Positions 49,303 to 56,231 of a stretch of DNA of 64,000 nt are shown here, piece by piece (position 1 is the stretch's first letter; each line of letters opens with the position of its first letter). The notes under the pieces were generated by a model. It was not told the DNA's origin and did no database searches. It saw only the letters and a program-made list of their open reading frames with translations. The position numbers were made by a program, and so were the translations under genes. This DNA comes from Polaribacter sp. ALD11 (lineage in GTDB: Bacteria; Bacteroidota; Bacteroidia; Flavobacteriales; Flavobacteriaceae), in assembly GCF_002831685.1 (NCBI RefSeq), contig NZ_CP025119.1, positions 97,001 to 161,000 of the forward strand, given 5' to 3'.

Positions 49303-51375
49303 ATGAGCTATAAGTTTATTTATAAAAATCTATTTCTATTACTTTTTTTTTCAAGTATTAGTTTCGGACAATCGATTAAAGTGGCTTGTGTTGGTAATTC
49401 TGTTACCTACGGTGCAGGTATTAAAAATAGAGAATTAAATTCCTATCCACAGCAATTACAAAATTTACTTGGCGACTCTTATCAAGTTGCTAATTTTGGT
49501 TTTTCTGGTGCTACATTACTTAAAAACGGACATAAACCGTATTGGGATAAACCAGTATTTAAAAAATCACAAGATTTTAAACCCAATATTGTTATTATTC
49601 ATTTAGGATTAAATGATCAAGGAAATAATAATTGGCCAAAATATAAAGACGAATTTATCGCTGATTATTTAGAGATGATTTCTGTCTATAAAAATCTACC
49701 TTCTAAACCCAAGGTAATTATTTGTAAAATGACACCAACTTTTTCTGGTCATCATTGGTTTGAAGAAGGAATGCGTGAAAACTTTAAAGAAATTCAATCT
49801 AAAATTGAAGAAATTGCAAAAAGCGCAAACGTAGAATTGATAGATTTACACGAACCTTTATATCGGTATCCAGAATATTTTCCAGATAATTTACATCCAA
49901 CAGAAAAAGGAGCTAAGATTATTGCTGAAAAAACCTATAGTGCAATTACTGGCGATTTTGGAGGATTAATTCTACCTAAAATCTATGGAGAAAATATGGT
50001 TCTTCAAAGAAATGAACCAATACATTTTAACGGATTTGCTAATTTTAATGATGTGGTTAAAGTTGAATTTAACAATAGAATAAAAACAATAAAAACAGCT
50101 CTTAACGGTGAATGGAAACTAGAGTTTCCTTCTATGAAAGCTGGTGGTCCTTATCAATTAAAAATTTTTACAGCTACAAAGTCTATCGTAATAAATAAGG
50201 TATATGTTGGTGAGGTTTGGTTGGCTTCAGGGCAGTCTAATATGGATTTTAAAGTCCGTGATATGAAAAATGCTGCAACCGTTTTAAAAGATTCCTTGAA
50301 TCCAAATGTTTTTGTATTTTCAATGGATCCAAAAGTTTTAGGCGGAAATACATTCACAAAAAAAGAATTCGAAAATATCAATGCAAATGATTATTTTAAA
50401 TATTCTGGTTGGCACAATGAGAAAGGTGAAGTCTTAGAGAGTTTCTCTGCAATAGCCTATGCTTTTGCGCACAATCTTCAAAAAGAATTAAACGTACCTA
50501 TTGGTATTATTTGCAATGCAGTTGGTGGTTTGCCAACCCAAAGCTGGGTTAGTAGAGAGCGCATGGAGCAAACGCACGAAACCGTTAGTATGTTAAACGA
50601 TTCTTGGAAAAATCCATTGATAGATTCTTGGGTTTCTAAACGAAAATCTGAAAATTTTGGAGAGAATAAAAACCTAAAAGGCAGACATCCTTACGATTCC
50701 ACTATTTTGTTTGATGCAGGAATTTTACCTCTTATAAATTACAATTTTAAGGGCGTTCTTTGGTATCAAGGCGAATCGAATGCAGAACGAGTTGGTTTAC
50801 ATGCGCGATTATTTAAAATGTTGGTGAATGATTGGCGCATTCATTTTAAAAAGCCAGCACTTCCTTTTTATTATGTGCAATTAAGTAGTATCAATCGTCC
50901 GAATTGGGGAGCATTTAGAGATTCGCAACGCAAATTATTATCCATTCCAAATACAGGAATGGCGGTATCTCTTGATGTTGGTAATAAAACAGATGTGCAT
51001 CCGAAAGAAAAATGGATTGTTGGTGAGCGATTATCAAAAATAGCATTAAATAAAAATTATAATTCCAACCCCCCTTTTTCTGGACCACTTTTAGATTTTG
51101 TAAACGTTAAAAATAATACGTTGGAAGTCCATTTTAAATACGGAAAAGGTTTAAAAACTTCAGATGAGAAAACTGTTAAAGATATAGAAATAGCAGAAGA
51201 AGATAAAGTTTTTGTAAAAGCCAGCACTTTAATTAAAGACAACATACTTACTGTGTGGTCTAAAGAAATTAAAAATCCGAGATATGTACGTTATGGTTAT
51301 TCGCCATTTACAGAAAGTAATTTAACCAATAAAAGCGGTTTACCTGCATCAACATTTTCGAATATTTTAGATTAA
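49303..51375 (+). CDS. Two-domain sialate O-acetylesterase (SGNH + SASA)
   Basis: 690 residues with a signal peptide ending SISFGQ (about residue 23). The first domain (about 25-215) is an SGNH hydrolase with S33 in VGNSVTYG, GLNDQG and the terminal DNLHPTEKG. A linker beta-domain leads to a second esterase domain of the sialate 9-O-acetylesterase type (about 295-560), with S312 in ASGQSNMDF, NAVGGLPTQSW and LWYQGESNA. It should remove O-acetyl groups from sialic acids so that sialidase and lyase can work. This two-domain layout recalls NanS of Tannerella forsythia. It lies between sialidase and GH27 with gaps of 25 and 16 bp. Confidence 0.9.
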   Translation: MSYKFIYKNLFLLLFFSSISFGQSIKVACVGNSVTYGAGIKNRELNSYPQQLQNLLGDSYQVANFGFSGATLLKNGHKPYWDKPVFKKSQDFKPNIVIIHLGLNDQGNNNWPKYKDEFIADYLEMISVYKNLPSKPKVIICKMTPTFSGHHWFEEGMRENFKEIQSKIEEIAKSANVELIDLHEPLYRYPEYFPDNLHPTEKGAKIIAEKTYSAITGDFGGLILPKIYGENMVLQRNEPIHFNGFANFNDVVKVEFNNRIKTIKTALNGEWKLEFPSMKAGGPYQLKIFTATKSIVINKVYVGEVWLASGQSNMDFKVRDMKNAATVLKDSLNPNVFVFSMDPKVLGGNTFTKKEFENINANDYFKYSGWHNEKGEVLESFSAIAYAFAHNLQKELNVPIGIICNAVGGLPTQSWVSRERMEQTHETVSMLNDSWKNPLIDSWVSKRKSENFGENKNLKGRHPYDSTILFDAGILPLINYNFKGVLWYQGESNAERVGLHARLFKMLVNDWRIHFKKPALPFYYVQLSSINRPNWGAFRDSQRKLLSIPNTGMAVSLDVGNKTDVHPKEKWIVGERLSKIALNKNYNSNPPFSGPLLDFVNVKNNTLEVHFKYGKGLKTSDEKTVKDIEIAEEDKVFVKASTLIKDNILTVWSKEIKNPRYVRYGYSPFTESNLTNKSGLPASTFSNILD

Positions 51376-51391
51376 TTTAATACAATATCAA

Positions 51392-52573
51392 ATGAAAACA
51401 ATTTATCTTTTTTTATTAGTTTGCTTAGCAACTACAAGTTCAATATTTGGGCAAAAATTTGAAAACTTAGCATTAACTCCGCCAATGGGTTGGAACAGTT
51501 GGAACACTTTTGAGTGTGCTGGAGTTAACGAAACTGTAATTCGAGAAATGGCAGATGCAATGGTTACAAAAGGTTTAAAAGACGTTGGTTATGAGTATAT
51601 TGTAATTGATGATTGTTGGCAAATAGATCGAGATGAAAACGGTTACATTATTGTTGATAAAGAAAAGTTTCCATCAGGAATTAAGGTTTTAGTAGATTAT
51701 GTACATTCTAAAGGTTTAAAATTCGGGATTTATTCGGACGCAGGAACAATGACTTGTGCAAAACGACCAGGAAGTAAAGGTTTTGAGTATAAAGATGCAG
51801 AAACCTATGCGAAATGGGGAGTAGATTATTTAAAATACGATTGGTGTTATACGGAAGAACAAGATGCAAAAACAGCATACAAGTTAATGCGCGATGCATT
51901 ATATAAAGCAGGCAAACCAATTGTTTTTAGCATGTGTGAATGGGGTGAAAACAAACCTTGGGAATGGGCAGAAAATGTTGGGCATTTATGGAGAACTACT
52001 TTAGATATTGACATGAAAGGTAGGTTTGATGGAAATATTAATGGAAATTTAATTGGATGGTCAGATTTAGTGGACCTGCAAGTTGGTTTAGAAAAATATG
52101 CAGGTCCAGGACATTGGAATGACCCAGATATGTTGGCTGTAGGAAATAATGATATGCCAATTAATGAAGCAAGAGCACATTTTACTATGTGGGCAATGTT
52201 GGCAGCGCCTTTAATGGCTGGAAACGATTTAAGAACAATGTCTTTTAGCGATCAAGAAATTTTAACGAACAAAGAATTAATAGCTATAAATCAAGACGTT
52301 TTAGGAAAACAAGGTTTTAAGGTTAAAGATTATGGAAACTTTGAAATTTGGCAAAAGCCTTTATTAAACGGAGACATTGCGATCTGTTTATTTAATAGAG
52401 AAACTTCAAATAATAAATACCAAGTTAATTGGAAGCAGATGAATATTAAAGGTTTTTCTGAAGAATATTCTATTAAAAATTTATGGGAAGATAAAACAAT
52501 CGGAACTACAAATACCAATTTTTTAATTGAAGTTCCTGCTAGAGATGTTGTGGTTTTTAGACTGGCGAAATAA
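51392..52573 (+). CDS. GH27 alpha-galactosidase, secreted
   Basis: 393 residues with a signal peptide ending SSIFGQ (residue 21) and no lipobox. The GH27 barrel opens with TPPMGWNSWNTF and contains IDDCW, the nucleophile D150 in YLKYDWC and the acid/base D205 in WRTTLDID. Its sequence is close to classical alpha-galactosidases (KFPSGIKVL and GLKFGIYSDAGTMTC), more so than the lipoprotein GH27 at 11342. It should remove terminal alpha-Gal, for example of blood group B or alpha-Gal epitopes, though alpha-GalNAc activity cannot be excluded. It is the fourth gene of the epimerase-sialidase operon. Confidence 0.92.
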   Translation: MKTIYLFLLVCLATTSSIFGQKFENLALTPPMGWNSWNTFECAGVNETVIREMADAMVTKGLKDVGYEYIVIDDCWQIDRDENGYIIVDKEKFPSGIKVLVDYVHSKGLKFGIYSDAGTMTCAKRPGSKGFEYKDAETYAKWGVDYLKYDWCYTEEQDAKTAYKLMRDALYKAGKPIVFSMCEWGENKPWEWAENVGHLWRTTLDIDMKGRFDGNINGNLIGWSDLVDLQVGLEKYAGPGHWNDPDMLAVGNNDMPINEARAHFTMWAMLAAPLMAGNDLRTMSFSDQEILTNKELIAINQDVLGKQGFKVKDYGNFEIWQKPLLNGDIAICLFNRETSNNKYQVNWKQMNIKGFSEEYSIKNLWEDKTIGTTNTNFLIEVPARDVVVFRLAK

Positions 52574-52583
52574 AATAATAATT

Positions 52584-54632
52584 ATGAAACTAGATTTAGT
52601 TAAAATAAAAAGTATTGTTTTTATTAGTATTTTATTTTTAGGTTTTATTGGATGTTCTCAAAATAACTCTATCGCTTTTGAAGCTACATATCCTATAATA
52701 CCTGTACCAAATCAAATAAGTTTTGGCGATGCAGAAATTAAATTTAAGAGTATCAACATCAGTACAATAGAATTTAAAAATGAAAAGAAATTATTAACTA
52801 ATTTTTTCAAAACAAACGATATAACTTCATTAGAAAACGGATTGCATATTCAGTTGATAAAAGAAAATATTTCTGTTTATGATAATGAGGAAGCCTATAA
52901 AATAAGTATTTCAGACAGCATTATTATTGCTGCAAATTCTGATAAAGGAATTTTCTACGGAATTCAAACACTAAAGCAAATCTTCAGAAAAAACAAAGCG
53001 AAAGGCGTTTTTCCTAAAGTTGATATTACAGATATACCTGCATTTAAAATCCGTGGTTTTATGCACGATACTGGTCGTAATTTTCAATCGGTAGCACAAA
53101 TAAAAGAGCAGATTGAAATTTTATCACAATACAAATACAATGTGTTTCATTGGCATTTAACAGACAACCCTGGTTGGCGATTAGAGAGTAAAATGTATCC
53201 AGAATTACAATCGGAAGAAGCTACAACAAGACAAAAAGGGGATTTTTATACGCAAGAAGATTTCAAAGATATTATAGCTTTTTGTAAAGAAAGAAAAATC
53301 ACTGTTATTCCCGAATTCGATATTCCAGGACATACAGATGCTTTTAGAAAAGCGTTGCAAATTGATGAAATGCGCAATCCAAAAGTGAAACCTATTTTAC
53401 TCAATTTATTTCAAGAATTAATGAATTTGGCAGCTGCAGAAACAATGCCTTATATACATATTGGAACAGATGAAGTTCGAAATGATTTTGAGCGTGTTTC
53501 TAAGGATGATATTTTTGAATTGATGCAACTCATAAAAAAAAATAATAGAGAAGTAATTGTTTGGAAGGAAGGTATTGTGGTAGAAAAAGATTCTACTTCT
53601 ATTAATCAACTTTGGGCGTATCACGAAGGTACAAAAGGGCACAGGTTTATAGATTCGAGAAGTAATTACATTAATCATTTAGACCCTTTTGCAGGAATGG
53701 CACGTTTGTTCTTTCAGCAACCAGCAAGACAACCAAAAGGCGATGCTTTAGCACTTGGAGGAATTTTAGCTGCGTGGCCAGACAATAACATTCATAACGA
53801 ACGTGATATTTTAAAGCAAAATCCTATTTATCCATCAATGGTATTTTATGCTGATGCAATTTGGAATGGTAGAGCAAAAGATTACCCTGAATATTGGGCG
53901 AAATTACCGTCAAAAAAAACACAAGAATTTAAAGATTTTAAAACTTTTGAAGAGAAAGTAATTGCGCACAGAGATTTATTTTTTAAAGGAAAAGAGTTTC
54001 AATATATTAAGCAAACTGATAAAAATTGGAAATTAATTGGGCCATTTAATCACAAAGGAAATGTAGAAAAATCATTTCCTGTGGAAGAGCGTATTAAAGA
54101 AACGTATGAAGTTGATGGAGAAGAATTTTCTTGGACTAATAAGCACGTTGGTGGAACCATCCATTTAAAACATTTCTTCGGATTTGAAAGTGTTACCAAA
54201 GCAAAACAAGGAACGTATTATGCATATACAAATATTTATTCTCTAGAAGATAGTGTGCAAGATTTTTGGGTTGGTTTTCAAGGTTGGTCAAGATCTGGCG
54301 GAAGAAGAGTTGGTCCTTTTCCAGATGCAGGAGATTGGCACACCACAAAACCAAAAATTTGGGTAAATAATACTGAAATTGCGCCTCCATTATGGAAACA
54401 GCCAAATTTAGGAACAAAAACAGAGGAAATTCCGTTTATTGATGAGGATTACTTTTTTAGAAGTCCGACTAAAATCACCTTAAAAAAAGGTTGGAATAAA
54501 GTGTTGTTAAAAATTCCACAAGATAATAATTCTTGGAAATGGATGTTTACTTGCATTCCTGTAAATGTTACAAAAGATGGATTTAGAGAAGTAACAGACT
54601 TAAAATATAGCACTAATTTCAATAATAATTAG
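52584..54632 (+). CDS. GH20 beta-N-acetylhexosaminidase with uncharacterised C-terminal region, lipoprotein
   Basis: I start at the ATG at 52584 (682 residues), 10 bp after the GH27 stop, since it gives a proper lipobox (FIGC, C24); the open frame begins 57 bp earlier inside GH27. A GH20b domain (about 30-150) precedes a barrel (about 152-430) with FHWHLTDNPGWRLE, PEFDIPGHTDAF and the catalytic pair D296-E297 in HIGTDEVR, where the usual GGDE is GTDE. About 230 C-terminal residues (about 450-680; WKLIGPFNHKGNV, IWVNNTEIAPP and KKGWNKVLLKIP) look like a beta-sandwich pair resembling carbohydrate-binding or GH2-type jelly rolls; I cannot name the family. It is divergent from the two tandem GH20 genes. 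Confidence 0.88.
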   Translation: MKLDLVKIKSIVFISILFLGFIGCSQNNSIAFEATYPIIPVPNQISFGDAEIKFKSINISTIEFKNEKKLLTNFFKTNDITSLENGLHIQLIKENISVYDNEEAYKISISDSIIIAANSDKGIFYGIQTLKQIFRKNKAKGVFPKVDITDIPAFKIRGFMHDTGRNFQSVAQIKEQIEILSQYKYNVFHWHLTDNPGWRLESKMYPELQSEEATTRQKGDFYTQEDFKDIIAFCKERKITVIPEFDIPGHTDAFRKALQIDEMRNPKVKPILLNLFQELMNLAAAETMPYIHIGTDEVRNDFERVSKDDIFELMQLIKKNNREVIVWKEGIVVEKDSTSINQLWAYHEGTKGHRFIDSRSNYINHLDPFAGMARLFFQQPARQPKGDALALGGILAAWPDNNIHNERDILKQNPIYPSMVFYADAIWNGRAKDYPEYWAKLPSKKTQEFKDFKTFEEKVIAHRDLFFKGKEFQYIKQTDKNWKLIGPFNHKGNVEKSFPVEERIKETYEVDGEEFSWTNKHVGGTIHLKHFFGFESVTKAKQGTYYAYTNIYSLEDSVQDFWVGFQGWSRSGGRRVGPFPDAGDWHTTKPKIWVNNTEIAPPLWKQPNLGTKTEEIPFIDEDYFFRSPTKITLKKGWNKVLLKIPQDNNSWKWMFTCIPVNVTKDGFREVTDLKYSTNFNNN

Positions 54633-54633
54633 A

Positions 54634-55284
54634 ATGAAAAAAATCATCATTATTTTTTTAATCGCTTTTGTAAATGCTGGTTTTGCACAAGAATATTCTG
54701 AGCATTATCTTAAAAGAAAAGCTTTGTTTGAAAGTGAAAAAGATACTAAAAACGAAATTATTTTTTTAGGAAATAGCATTACAGAAGGCGGAAAATGGAA
54801 AGATTTATTTCCTGGTAAAAATGTAATTAATAGAGGAATTAGTGGAGATGTTACTGACGGGATATTGTTTCGATTGGATGAAGTTACCTCATCTAAACCC
54901 AAAAAAGTATTTTTATTAATTGGTACAAATGATATGGCGCGTGGTAAAAGTATCGACTATGTATTAGAAAATACAGAAAAAATTATTTTGCAAATCAAAA
55001 GTCAATCCGAAGAAACAATAATGTATATACAAAGTATTTTACCTATAAATCCAAATGTGGGTAAAAAGTTTTCAGGGCATAAAAATAATCATCAAAAAAT
55101 TATGGATGCTAACAAACGTTTGAAAAAGTTAGCAAAAAAGTTGAATGTAAAGTTTATTAATTTACATGGAAAAATGAGAAATGGTAAAAAACACATCAAA
55201 GAAAAGTATACTTATGATGGTTTGCATTTAAGTGAAGAAGGCTACAAAAAATGGAGAAAAATAATTTGTAAATACGTTAATTAA
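54634..55284 (+). CDS. SGNH/GDSL-family hydrolase, secreted
   Basis: 216 residues with a signal peptide ending NAGFAQ (about residue 19). Block I is FLGNSITEGG, block II RGISGD, block III LLIGTNDMARG and block V DGLHLSEEGY, giving a full Ser-Asp-His triad with the oxyanion residues. It is probably a carbohydrate esterase, plausibly removing acetyl groups from sialic acid or amino sugars and complementing the two-domain esterase in the same operon. One base separates it from each neighbour, which suggests translational coupling. It could also act on other acyl esters. Confidence 0.88.
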   Translation: MKKIIIIFLIAFVNAGFAQEYSEHYLKRKALFESEKDTKNEIIFLGNSITEGGKWKDLFPGKNVINRGISGDVTDGILFRLDEVTSSKPKKVFLLIGTNDMARGKSIDYVLENTEKIILQIKSQSEETIMYIQSILPINPNVGKKFSGHKNNHQKIMDANKRLKKLAKKLNVKFINLHGKMRNGKKHIKEKYTYDGLHLSEEGYKKWRKIICKYVN

Positions 55285-55285
55285 A

Positions 55286-56059
55286 ATGAAAAAGAAACCA
55301 AGACCTTATGTATTAGCAGAAACCAATTTTAAAGCTGTTAAAGAACAAAATTATACAGTTGCCATTTTACCTTGGGGCGCAACTGAGGCGCATAATTATC
55401 ATTTGCCTTATGCAACCGATAATATTTTAGCTGAAGCTGTTGCTATTGAAGCAGCAAGTATTGCTTGGAATAAAGGTGCGAAAGTGGTGGTTCTGCCAAC
55501 AATTCCTTTTGGTGTAAATACGGGGCAGTTAGATGTTTCTTTATGCATTAATATGAATCCAAGCACACAATTAGCAGTTTTAAAAGATATTGTTGATGTG
55601 TTAAATCGACAAAAGATTCAAAAATTAGTAATTGTAAATGCACATGGAGGCAACAATTTCAAACAGATGATAAGAGAATTATCTGTTGAGTTTCCGTCAG
55701 TTTTTGTGTGTGCATTAAATTGGTGGAAAACAGAAAATGGAGAAGATTTCTTTACTGAACCTGGAGACCATGCAGGAGAATTAGAAACTGCTGTTACCAT
55801 GCATTTAATGCCACATTTAGTGTTGCCTTTAAATGAAGCTGGATCTGGTGCTGCTAAGCAATTTAAGTTAAAAGGATTAAAAGAAGGTTGGGTAACTAGC
55901 CAACGAAAATGGACTTCTGTAACGAAAGACACTGGAGTTGGAGATCCTAAAAAAGCAACAGCAGAAAATGGAGAAGATTTTTTTAAAGCGGTAACAATTA
56001 AGATAGCTTCCTTCTTAGTAGAATTATATCATTCTGATTTAGAAAATATGTATGAATAA
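55286..56059 (+). CDS. Creatininase-family metal-dependent amidohydrolase, role in glycan locus unknown
   Basis: 257 residues, no signal peptide, so cytoplasmic. The metal-binding start of the family is clear: LPWGATEAHNYHLPYATD carries E34, H36, H39 and D45. VNAHGGNN (about 115) and GDHAGELETA (about 160-170) provide the remaining ligands. Family members hydrolyse cyclic or linear amides such as creatinine and some purine and mycofactocin intermediates. In this operon, a substrate derived from sialic acid or amino sugars (for example a lactam or an N-acyl group) would make sense, but nothing in the sequence proves it. It is the last gene of the seven-gene operon and one base from the SGNH gene. 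Confidence 0.88.
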   Translation: MKKKPRPYVLAETNFKAVKEQNYTVAILPWGATEAHNYHLPYATDNILAEAVAIEAASIAWNKGAKVVVLPTIPFGVNTGQLDVSLCINMNPSTQLAVLKDIVDVLNRQKIQKLVIVNAHGGNNFKQMIRELSVEFPSVFVCALNWWKTENGEDFFTEPGDHAGELETAVTMHLMPHLVLPLNEAGSGAAKQFKLKGLKEGWVTSQRKWTSVTKDTGVGDPKKATAENGEDFFKAVTIKIASFLVELYHSDLENMYE

Positions 56060-56080
56060 TTTTAATATGTAATACATAAT
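56057..56080 (+). promoter_or_regulatory. Putative GntR operator, site F, before the mutarotase-symporter gene
   Basis: AATATGT-AAT-ACATAAT at 56064-56080 matches the palindrome at 13 of 14 arm positions. TAATTTTA (56057-56064) next to it resembles the -7 element. The site begins just after the creatininase stop codon (56057-56059) and lies 151 bp before the fusion gene. Confidence 0.58.
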
Positions 56081-56231
56081 ACAGTTAAGATTATTTTATT
56101 AACTTGCCTTACGGTTTTTATATTAAAAATTTATTTCAGTTCATTGTAGTAGTTTAGAAAAAGTAACGAAGTAGTAAAGCTCTACAACGATTTGAAAAAA
56201 AACAAATTATTTACAAAGTAATCTCAATAAA

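Noticed and set aside
52527..52583. The upstream start of the third GH20 inside GH27
   Set aside because: The ATG at 52584 yields a lipoprotein signal directly; the extension overlaps GH27 and reads as its shadow.
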